From NCBI GenBank assembly GCA_036365455.1, contig JAWQUS010000026.1, forward strand, positions 11,798,001 through 11,862,000: DNA of 64,000 nt, given 5' to 3'. Positions 56,046 through 64,000 of this stretch are shown piece after piece; the first letter of the stretch is position 1; each line of letters starts with the position of its first letter. Below the pieces are notes generated by a model that made no database searches, was not told where the DNA came from, and saw only the letters and a list, made by a program, of their open reading frames with translations. A program made the translations under genes and the position numbers. Source of the DNA: Macrosoma leucophasiata. Taxonomy: Eukaryota; Arthropoda; Insecta; Lepidoptera; Hedylidae.

Positions 56046-56193
56046 ACTGGTGTTAGAACTCCAGGGAGGGAGGGAGCGCACGTAGGCTCCACCGTATTAC
56101 CTAATCTACTTGCCGCTTAATAGTAGTGTTCAGCACTATCGTATTCCGGTCAGGTCGTGATATACGGCCCTGTAATTTCCGGTAGAAGCAAAT
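56046..56193 (+). repeat. SINE-like element A, 5' half
   Basis: ACTGGTGTTAGAACTCCAG, GGCTCCACCGTATTACCTAA, ACTTGCCGCTTAATAGTAG and GGCCCTGTAATTTCCGG show the family at reduced identity. Confidence 0.75.
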
Positions 56194-56684
56194 AGTTAGG
56201 GTGAATTTGATAATGGTCAAAGACTGATGGTCTTAGACACGTTCTCGATTTCTGCCGCTACGAATCTTTGACCAGTTTATGGCAACACATTTACAAACAT
56301 ACCTACATATTTAAATCATCTACATATTTCCCGTGCGACGACCGTCGAAGTGATTTCTTGGCCAATCAGTAGTTACGTAATCCGTGCGCCATCAAACAGC
56401 CTAGTTGGTTGGTTGACTAGCTGCCTGCCATCAACTTCCTCGCATTCATCGGATCGAATATTTTAATTGCCTAAACACGACTGCGTTGCGATGTTACTTT
56501 TTTGTCGTGTCGTAAGTTTGTCTAGTTTGTTTTTTATATTCTTAAGCGAATCCGTAATTCCATCGTGTAGTTTTATAGAGCAACACGGGCCACCGGCCGC
56601 GGCGGATTGAAGGGGAGTAGCCATTATGCAGGCTTTCCCCTCTGTCAAAGAATAAGCACAAAATGTGCCTATGCTTGTGGCCTA

Positions 56685-56831
56685 GCCCCCTGATTCATAA
56701 ATGTACATTAGATACGTTTTAGCTATAGAATGCCTTGTCTTTGTCAGTTGCATTGTCAAATGTGCAGGATAGAAAAAGACAAAGGAGAGATTAGCATCAC
56801 TTTAGCTAAAATACGTTTATGAATAAGGGGG
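56685..56831. mobile_element. TA-type MITE, copy 4 (147 bp), nested
   Basis: GCCCCCTGATTCATAAATG to ACGTTTATGAATAAGGGGG is the same length as copy 2. The left border is TA and the right is TG, probably mutated from TA. The uninterrupted family B copy has CCTAGATGTTT at this point. Confidence 0.88.
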
Positions 56832-56941
56832 TGTTGTTTAAATGTGTGCATGAAATTGTTGACGTATTTCGTTAAAGTCAACGTGTGAGTTTCGCAGCAA
56901 TAGACTTAGAGATAGAGTAGTAATATAATTTTTGTAGTGTG

Positions 56942-57215
56942 CAGTGCCGGATTTAAGCATAGGCAACATAGGCAGTTAGACTTTGACAAAATCATCGATA
57001 CGCTTATTAATTTATTTTAAACTCAGACGAAAAATAATTTATCTTGTAGGTATCTCAAGGATAATTTTGAATAGATTTTATGTTAGCCAACATATTTGGT
57101 TGCTCTCTTCTTTAACTTGACCTTAATAGAAACTTTCAACAGTTAACCACAAACGATTTGAGGGCCACCACCACATGCTCGGCCTACGGGCCGTCGATGT
57201 TAAGATCCGGCCCTG
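56942..57215. mobile_element. 274-bp hAT-like MITE, nested
   Basis: The ends CAGTGCCGGATTTAA and TTAAGATCCGGCCCTG are inverted. Exact 8-bp GTAGTGTG duplications sit at 56934-56941 and 57216-57223. The 8-bp duplication and CAG start are hAT features. It is non-coding. Confidence 0.92.
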
Positions 57216-57347
57216 GTAGTGTGTGTGTGTGTGTGTCACACGTATTCCGCCCGCAAAAAACTACAGACTGTTTTGCATCGGTAATAAACGCTAATAATGT
57301 CTACTCCCCTCCGGTCCGCCGCGGTCGGTGGCCCGTGTTGCTCTATG

Positions 57348-57916
57348 GTTCTCACTGGTTCCATGGTGGAAGTTCTACGTTGCTGATACAAAGTGGTGCT
57401 AGTCTTGATGTCTCCGATTCGATTCCTTATTGGATGGATTATATTAGCCATAAATTATGGCGAACTACAAGGAGTAGTAGACTACATGCCCCTGAAATAG
57501 ATGTTTTAACTTTTACTGATATTAAGTAGGTAGTTTAATAATGAATTCATAGGTAATGCTTTATGGCAATAATAATAATCAGAGTTCAACACTGTGAATA
57601 CTCTGCATGTTTTCGAATTAGATTCAACCGAACGGGGTGATTTCACCCGCCTTACTGTTTATGACCATTATAAGTATATCGCCATTCTGTAAGTATGGTC
57701 ACCCTACTATGCAAGTTGAGCACAATGCAGCTAAACGTGGACAATCGGATTATCATTGAATCGTTGAGCTGTTGATTCGATGTAACTCAATGCCACGTGC
57801 ATTGAGTTTTAAAACGGGTAATGTGAATGTCCTTAATATTGTATATTTAACAATCCCACATAATAGAGTATCTGCGAAGAAAAATGCTATAGGTTGGTCG
57901 TTATTTCTAGATAGCT
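57348..57916. other. Unassigned stretch
   Basis: No supported feature. AT-rich. Confidence 0.4.
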
Positions 57917-58031
57917 ATCGTGTTCCGGTCAGGTGGTAATGTACGGCCCTGTAATTTCCGGCACAGAGGCATAACACCTTAGGCCTCAGGAGTGGTAACG
58001 CATCTGCATTTTGACCTTGGTCTTTGTGTCT
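57917..58031 (+). repeat. SINE-like element A, middle portion
   Basis: CTATCGTGTTCCGGTCAGG through CATTTTGACCTTGGTCTTTG is near consensus but truncated at both ends. Confidence 0.85.
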
Positions 58032-58374
58032 TAAAACTTTTGTAATTATGATTTTTATACAATTATTAACTATTAAGAAATAAATTTAAAGACGAGATGA
58101 TGGGATAATAGATCGAATATATTTATAGTAATATTATTATAAAATATGTTTTACAATTATTTTTACACTTTGAAGTCAACAATATATATTGACTTGCTAA
58201 CAACAACTTAAGACTATAAACTATATATAGAGTCTGTGGTGGACAATCTCTATCAAAGAGATCGCATACAGGATGCTATCTCTTCACATTAACAATTTGA
58301 GAAACCTTAGTAACATAATTATTTCTAAATCGAACTTATTGGTTTCCGTAGAAGCAGAAAAATCCTCAGTACCT

Positions 58375-58690
58375 ACACCTATACCTCGATATCACAACGA
58401 AATACAATTCAGTAAAGCTCAGACCAGCGAATATTTATAAGGAAATGGAACAGCTTAATAACGGAACTGTTGCCGATCCGCTTACCGGCGCGGCGCGACC
58501 CGGGGATGACCCTCGACATTAATAATGCGCCACTAATTAGTGATGTCACTATGTCCCTGTCATCTCGCACGTTGGAGGAACATGTATTACTTGTAAATTA
58601 TGTTGCTTCCAATGACAGATATGCAACTGGGTATTGTTGTCCAGTGTCTACCAGTTCTTATCTGTCAGCGATTTTAGAAGGATTAGAGTT
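58375..58690 (+). repeat. Duplicated segment G, copy 1
   Basis: It shares with 59440-60003 the series GATATCACAA, TTCAGTAAA, ACCAGCGAAT, CAGCTTAATAACGGAA, CTTACCGGCGCG, TTAATAATGCGC, AATTAGTGATGTC and CTGTCAGCGATTT. An 81-codon frame here is not preserved in copy 2. It is probably an unnamed repeat. Confidence 0.75.
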
Positions 58691-58704
58691 GTTTTCATTT
58701 TTTA

Positions 58705-59304
58705 GGGTTCCATAGTAAACAAGGAACCCTTATAGTTTCGCCATGTCCGTCTGTCTGTCCATCCGCGGTTTAGCGCAAAAACTATTGGTACTAGAGACTT
58801 GAAAATTGGCACAAGTATACATATACACCTTAATCACGCCGACAAAGTCTACCACTTTGACAAAGTGGTAGAATAAAAATATGAAAAATAAATTTATTAA
58901 GGGTACCTTCTCTACATGTGACGCGCGGATATGTTTTTTATTTTTCGTTTTATATGTAATGTGGAATATTTGGGTAGGTCTTTCAAAAATGTTAAGAATG
59001 TGCTAATATAATTTTTCGATTTAGTTAGGTAACTGTTCGTGACTTATTAAGCTTTAAAGTGCCAATTTTCGTTAGTCAAGTGTCCCCCCATCTACCAACT
59101 AAACGGTTGTTGTTAGAAATTCAAACGTTACGGCAATAGTAGCTACATATAACGAAATTATAAGGAAAACTATCACACCTAAGTTGGCTTTACAAGTTTG
59201 CGAGTAATAGTCGACCCAATGTAATATTCGAAAATTTTGAAGAACTCCATAGAAAATATATTTTTTATTTAGTACATTAATCAAACCTAAAAACTACGGA
59301 ACCC
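58705..59304. mobile_element. 600-bp TA-flanked element with GGGTTCC ends
   Basis: Short inverted ends GGGTTCCATAG and CTACGGAACCC are flanked by TA (58703-58704 and 59305-59306), suggesting a Tc1/mariner-type target. The interior has CTGTCTGTCCATCCG and a 61-codon minus frame without known motifs. Related left ends lie at 33616 and 53500. It is non-autonomous. Confidence 0.65.
58848..58872. repeat. Perfect 11-bp hairpin
   Basis: TCTACCACTTT and its complement surround GAC. It is inside the 600-bp element. Confidence 0.6.
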
Positions 59305-59468
59305 TACACTTACACTGCTCTTGTACCGACACGCAACTGACCGGTTTTTAAAATAAAATATGTGAAGACCACACGCTAACGAATTGGTAGAAGCATAAGC
59401 ACGTACCTATCTAATTGGTAGAGGCATAAGTATTCTCGGTACAGATATCACAAAGAATTACACTTCAG

Positions 59469-59677
59469 CAGAGAATATGTAATAATACTACGTATAGAAT
59501 GGACACTTCCACGTCCCGCCCGATTTCCCCGCATCACCCAGCCTCCTCCCCTCTTATGGACGATGGTTGGTATTTTGTACGTGCTACGCACACAGGTGCA
59601 CGTCACTGATTGATGTCTGTGTAATAGAGACCAAATTAAGCGTTTGTATGGAATTTTGGCGGAGTGTCTGCGGTGTG
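59469..59677 (+). mobile_element. Family C, copy 5, with empty-site evidence
   Basis: This 209-bp copy is flanked by exact ACTTCAG duplications (59462-59468 and 59678-59684). It interrupts segment G. The other G copy reads straight through ATTCAGTAAA with a single copy of the target. Twelve internal bases (ATGTAAATAC region) are missing compared with copies 1 and 4. Confidence 0.93.
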
Positions 59678-59684
59678 ACTTCAG

Positions 59685-60003
59685 TAAAATTCACACCAGC
59701 GAATCAATGTAGAAATATCACAACAATCAACAAAGCGACATCAAGCTTAATTCATCGTACTGTGTTTCCATTAATAAGGAAATGGGGCAGCTTAATAACG
59801 GAATTGTTCCCGGTTCGCTTACCGGCGCGTCCCGCGGGATGGCCCTCGACGTTAATAATGCGCAATTAATTAGTGATGTCCTTGTCATTTCGCGTGATAT
59901 GCAAGTATTGCTTATAATTTATGCTGCGTCCAATGATATGCAACTGGATATTGTTGTCAAGTGTGGACCTGTCAGCGATTTAAACATGTTATCATTTTTG
60001 AAG
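59685..60003 (+). repeat. Duplicated segment G, copy 2 (right part)
   Basis: This continues segment G after the family C insertion, with the same order of shared words as copy 1 and several small indels. Confidence 0.75.
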
Positions 60004-60400
60004 TGATTTTTTTTAGTATAAAGTCTGAAACGAAAAAGCTACAGTAAAAAGACACATAAATTCAGAAGATTTAACGTGGCAGAAAATTATATAGGAAGCA
60101 TAATATATCTCGTATAGTGTTAGTACTAAAATTCAGTTTTTGAATTGATGGTTTCAGTTCTACCACGTTTGAATTGCACGCAAGGCTTTTTTTTAATATG
60201 TGCGAAGACAAACGCTTATGTGTGTACAAATAATCTACAAAATTTTGAAAACGAAATAAGACAATTAGAGTCTGTACATATCAATTCGGATTAATAGTTT
60301 CGGAGACTAGCTACCTACTTTCAAACTAACTACTAAACATTTCCATATTTACGAAGATTACCTACCGCTATTTAGTGTGGAATATATAGATTACCTATCG
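60004..60400. other. Unassigned stretch
   Basis: No supported feature. Confidence 0.4.
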
Positions 60401-60404
60401 CAAT

Positions 60405-60568
60405 CATTACTAATATTATAGATGTGAAATTTACTGTGACGCTTTCACGATTAAACTGCTGAGCCGATTTTAATTAAATTTAATATCGAGATAGTTTGAA
60501 TTCTAAAAAAGGGCTACTTTCTTGGCCAAAAGCAAATAACTCTCCGATAAAGATGCTTTAAACAACTA
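60405..60568 (+). mobile_element. Helitron-like fragment
   Basis: TACTAATATTATAGATGTGA, GCTGAGCCGATTTTAATTAA and GGGCTACTTTCTTGG end in AACAACTAGT followed by A. The usual GC-rich hairpin is replaced by AT-rich sequence. Confidence 0.55.
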
Positions 60569-61284
60569 GTATTTGAATAAATATGATAACAATGTATTGT
60601 TAACGCTTATGATCATCATGATCCCTCAACGATATCCATGATAAAGGCCTAAACAGCATGCGAGGGTCTAGATATGGGGAGCGTGATTATCCCCACAAGG
60701 TATCGTGTGACCAATTAGTGCACATTACTGTCACCGGCACGCCTGTCGCCCGTTCGTTATTTGCGGACATTTAAAAAATAATCCACTAATTGCGGCCGAT
60801 TATATTGTTCTGCGGCAGCCGAGAGGGTCATGTCTGCAACATTGTTGAAATGGAATAGTTTATCTTTTGATTTATCGTTTAAGCTTTGAAAAATAGGTAG
60901 CCTTAGCGCGACAAGATGCATTTTGAGTCACTGTTTTATTTGTGTCTATTTTAATATTATTATGTGTATGTAATTTTTTAACATAATAATATAGTAATGA
61001 GTATAAAAAAACAAATATTTAAATAACAAACAACGGGATGCACTCCTGGAGTGCCGGCAGAAGTAAAAACTTGAATATTAACGTTGTGCATTTTTGCCCA
61101 CCACCATACCTTTCTTCTTATTGTTATTATGTAGAACTGCCTCAGTAGTAGTGTTGCCTGGTCCGATTTGTTTTAAATCGGGACAGTAGGTAGAATAAAT
61201 CGGGACCCAGAGGTAAAAATTGGGACAGTAAAAAATCAAGTCTATTGATTTATCAAAACTCTCGACGCCCAAAGATGATTGATC
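60569..61284. other. Unassigned stretch
   Basis: No supported feature. Confidence 0.4.
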
Positions 61285-61345
61285 TTTAGACAGGCTTTTA
61301 TCTAGCAGTGGACGTTTTTCGGTTGAGGTAATGATGATGATCGAT
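61285..61345 (+). mobile_element. LINE family Q tail
   Basis: AGACAGGCTTTTATCTAGCA, GTGGACGTTTTTCGGTTGAG and TAATGATGATGAT match the 3' end at 221-344 on the other strand. Confidence 0.6.
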
Positions 61346-62519
61346 TTATAGGGACATTTAACGTACCGATCTAGTGTAAAACGGGACGAGTCTTCAGAGC
61401 CTTGAAAATTGGAACGTCCCGCTCAAATCGAGACACTAAGTGAAGTCTAGTAATAGCCCCCGGGTCAGTAAAATTATCCTTTACCTCTGGTTCTATTTTT
61501 CTATTTTCTGGAAGTTTCCCAGTGATACCCTCGGGGTTTGGTGATGTGCTCGGGTCGTTGCATGTATATATCCTTGATTGCGTGCACCTATCTCTGCCTA
61601 CCCTTTCGGGGAATACCGACCAGAAGAAAAAAACATACTTGATTATGAAAGTGCATAACCAATCAGTTTCAAAAGAGAAGTATAAGGTCAACTGTTTGTC
61701 GTTATAAAACATTTAAATGGCATATTCACCAGTTGACCTGTTGACATTTGTCGTGGTATGATTTTAATAACTAGTTTGGATCGATCGTGTCTAGCAACGC
61801 CCTTAGGGTTAGCATAATATCGTTTTGCGATCACTTATGTATAGTATACTCTAATAGACTTTGATGGCTGACATGTGAAATTTAATTTGCTTCATATTGC
61901 TCGAGTAACTATGAAGCGTATCGATTATATTATTTATCAAAGGAAAACCTTTGAAAGTAATATCTTAAGCTAATTTTTATGTTATGGGCGTATGAGCCAA
62001 ATACGCAGCAAAGTATGTTACATATCGACCTTAGAAGAGTGACTTCGGATAGTTTCGCCCCTGTAGAGCGTTATTTCTTTCGCACACCACTTATGTGACG
62101 TCTGTCGACCATTTAGTTTAAGTTTTGACCAATACCGGATGATCAGTGCTTAGTGCTTACGTACTTTACGTAGGCAGTGTGCAGTACTCGAAACTTACAC
62201 ATCAATACAAATATAGATTTCAAGGGTCTTATAATTCTCTTCTTTTGTGTCAGAGGACTCTCTGTTTATCCAAAATCTATCAAATATAGCATTTATTATC
62301 ACCGCAAAGGTTCCAAAAAAGTAAGAACATGGTTTCACTTCCAGTAAATATTCTGTGTGGAACAATATTCATTTTTTAACAACAAAGGCGATGTCTGAAA
62401 AATAAGCAATAATTATAATAAAACAGTAAAACCCGCGTGTCTGTACATTGTATATATTTACGAAAAACTAATTGCCGGCGATGTTAAAATAGTGTTAGAA
62501 CACTTTTCAATGATTTTTA
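61346..62519. other. Unassigned stretch
   Basis: At 61585-61620 TGCACCTATCTCTGCCTACC and CTTTCGGGGAATA recall the CCCCGAAGGGGT scrap at 8060. No gene is supported. Confidence 0.4.
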
Positions 62520-63120
62520 ATTTTATTGTCTGTCTGTTTGTCTCTTTGTCCAGGCTAATCTCCGAAGATACTGGACGGATTCGAATGAAACTTTTTGTGG
62601 TGTATAGATACTAAGCCTGGCCAACATTTAGGCTACTTTTTATTGCGGGAAAATCACTCATTCCCACGGGAATCTCTACATTTAATAAAATCGTAGGAAA
62701 GTCAAAACTGTACGTTGAATATTTTTTAAAAGAATACTTGGGACGTGTTCTGCAATAGAAATCGAAGCCAAAAATATAGTTTTCCGAATTTTTGTCTGTT
62801 TGTCTGTATGTATGTCCGAGCTAAACTAAAAAAGTACTAAATGGATTTACTTCAAATTTTGCATGAATATTACTAACCGGTCCGGTCAACATATAGGCTA
62901 CATATTATTATGCTATCTCCTACGGGGGAAGAGCTGTGAATCTTTTAAATCGTAGGAAAGTCAAAACTGTACATTGATTTTTTTGTTTTTAAAGAATATT
63001 TGGGTCGTTATCTTCTATCGATATCGAAACCAAATATAGTGTTTGTTTGTCTGTTGTTGTTTGTCTGTTTGTATGTCCAGGCTAAACTCAAAAGTAATTA
63101 ATGGATTTTCTTCAAATTTC
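62520..63120 (+). repeat. ~258-bp tandem repeats next to the Helitron helicase
   Basis: TCGTAGGAAAGTCAAAACTG occurs at about 62691 and 62949. TGTCTGTTTG...GTCC.GGCTAAAC recurs near 62530, 62795 and 63060. Two and a half units can be traced. AGGCTAC and CTGTCTGTTTG phrases are common in lepidopteran Helitrons, so this may be the non-coding arm of the element to its right. Confidence 0.7.
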
Positions 63121-63139
63121 GCATAAATATCCGGTAATT

Positions 63140-63993
63140 TTCAAGGACACCGCATTGGGTAAGGTTAATAGGTATCGTGCATCCAAATAATGGCGATAGC
63201 TATTTCCTGCGGTTGTTACTTCACACGGTCCGAGGCCCAACGTATTTCGCTTTTCAGAGGACATTTGATGGCGTGGAGTATCCCACTTTCCGCGCAGCCT
63301 GCGTAGCACGGCACCTTCTTGACGGTGACCAAAACTGGGATGACACCCTCGCGAAGGCAAGCGTCAGTGACAGAGAAGTATCGCCATCATCTGTCTGAAG
63401 ATTTCCTATGAGCTTTGAGACACGTGCTACTGGAGACGAAGTCGAAGTAACTAATGAACGCATGCTGAACACCTGGCTTAGTTCATTTCAAGATGTGGTC
63501 ATTTCCACCACCGATTGAACTATCAAATATGGGTTACCAGCTCCCCAATCACCACCGAGGCAAAATTGCCATTGCGTCGGAAATTGCTGCCACACTGCTT
63601 CCAGATAGCAAGACAGCACATGCCATGTTTAAAATTCCCTTACATTTAGAAAGCGCCGAAACTACTGTTTTTGGTGTGTCCTGTAACAGCGATAAGGGAC
63701 ACGTGCTCAAGGATTGCTCCCTGATTGTATGAGATGAGTGTACGATGGCCAATAGAAAGGATGTTGAGGCCGTAGACAGAACCCTACAGGACATCCGCAG
63801 GAACGAAAATTTGAGTGGGTGGTGTCACATTACTGTTCACTGACGATTTTTTCCGCCAACCGCTACCCGTGGTAACGCGAAGATCGCGGGCTGACGAGGT
63901 GAACGCTTCGTTGAAACGATCTAAACGAGTTCGTACGCTGCGCTTGACCATTAATATGAGAGCTCGGCTCGGCGACAATGCACGTGCTTAAGA
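63140..63993 (+). pseudogene. Helitron PIF1-type helicase, disrupted and incomplete
   Basis: In autonomous Helitrons the Rep-helicase protein drives rolling-circle transposition. Here three frames carry pieces in order: VHPNNGDSYFLRLLLHTVRG (63171-63400), IAATLLPDSKTAHAMFKIPL and KDCSLIV.DECTMANRKD (63493-63830, with TGA replacing Trp of WDECTM), then FRQPLPVVTRRSRADEVNAS and LTINMRARLGDNARA ending in TAA (63836-63993). The Walker A segment is deleted before IAIASEIAATL. It is non-functional. The remainder should lie beyond 64000. Confidence 0.9.
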
Positions 63994-64000
63994 ATTTTCT

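Larger units (their letters stand above)
56574..57347. mobile_element. Foldback MITE family B, copy 3, carrying two insertions
   Basis: The ends ATAGAGCAACACGGGCC and GGCCCGTGTTGCTCTATG enclose sequence aligning with copies at 21418 and 40134. It is interrupted by a TA-type MITE and a hAT-like element. No clear 8-bp duplication remains outside. Confidence 0.88.

Noticed and set aside
57216..57236. GT microsatellite
   Set aside because: Part of it is the hAT-like target duplication GTAGTGTG with a short GT expansion. There is no separate significance.

Overview
The window looks like transposon-packed, AT-rich intergenic or intronic DNA from a moth or butterfly (Lepidoptera). The assignment rests on the repeat types: short Helitrons ending in CTAGT, RTE-type LINE tails with (ATG)n or (GTAT)n, a mariner, and tRNA-type SINEs. 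There are no bacterial operons, ribosome binding sites or CRISPR arrays. No host gene can be assigned with confidence. The only host-like candidates are an acceptor-preceded but broken coding stretch (9877-10396) and two CpG-rich unique blocks (28264-28480 and 55350-55975).

Layout. 0-9.7 kb: old LINE tails, Helitrons carrying later insertions, and the first copies of several small families. 9.8-20 kb: the broken coding stretch, a young RTE tail (11.3 kb), a complete mariner with one frameshift (14.4-15.7 kb), duplicated unique DNA and SINE-like copies. 20-31 kb: a miniature element split by a later insertion, a foldback element with 8-bp target duplications, a 2.1-kb transposon with 28-bp inverted ends and a TTAT duplication (25.4-27.5 kb), and a precise Helitron. 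31-43 kb: mostly unique DNA with Helitrons, SINE-like copies and LINE ends. 43.5-46.7 kb: a nearly intact RTE LINE with an unbroken endonuclease-RT frame. 48.2-51.2 kb: a decayed Jockey/CR1-group LINE split by a 170-bp Helitron. 54-60 kb: a three-deep nest of miniature elements, a 600-bp TA-flanked element and a duplicated segment. 62.5-64 kb: tandem repeats leading into a broken Helitron PIF1-type helicase that runs off the edge.

The most unusual material is a ~210-221-bp family present five times. It has CA...TG ends, no long inverted repeats and no A-tail, and four copies are flanked by exact 7-bp duplications. The 2.1-kb TTAT element, with repeated CACGGTACTGA motifs and a short spliced-looking exon, is next. 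The coding elements are self-contained (EN-RT for LINEs, transposase for mariner, helicase for Helitron). The miniature elements carry no proteins and would have to be mobilised in trans.
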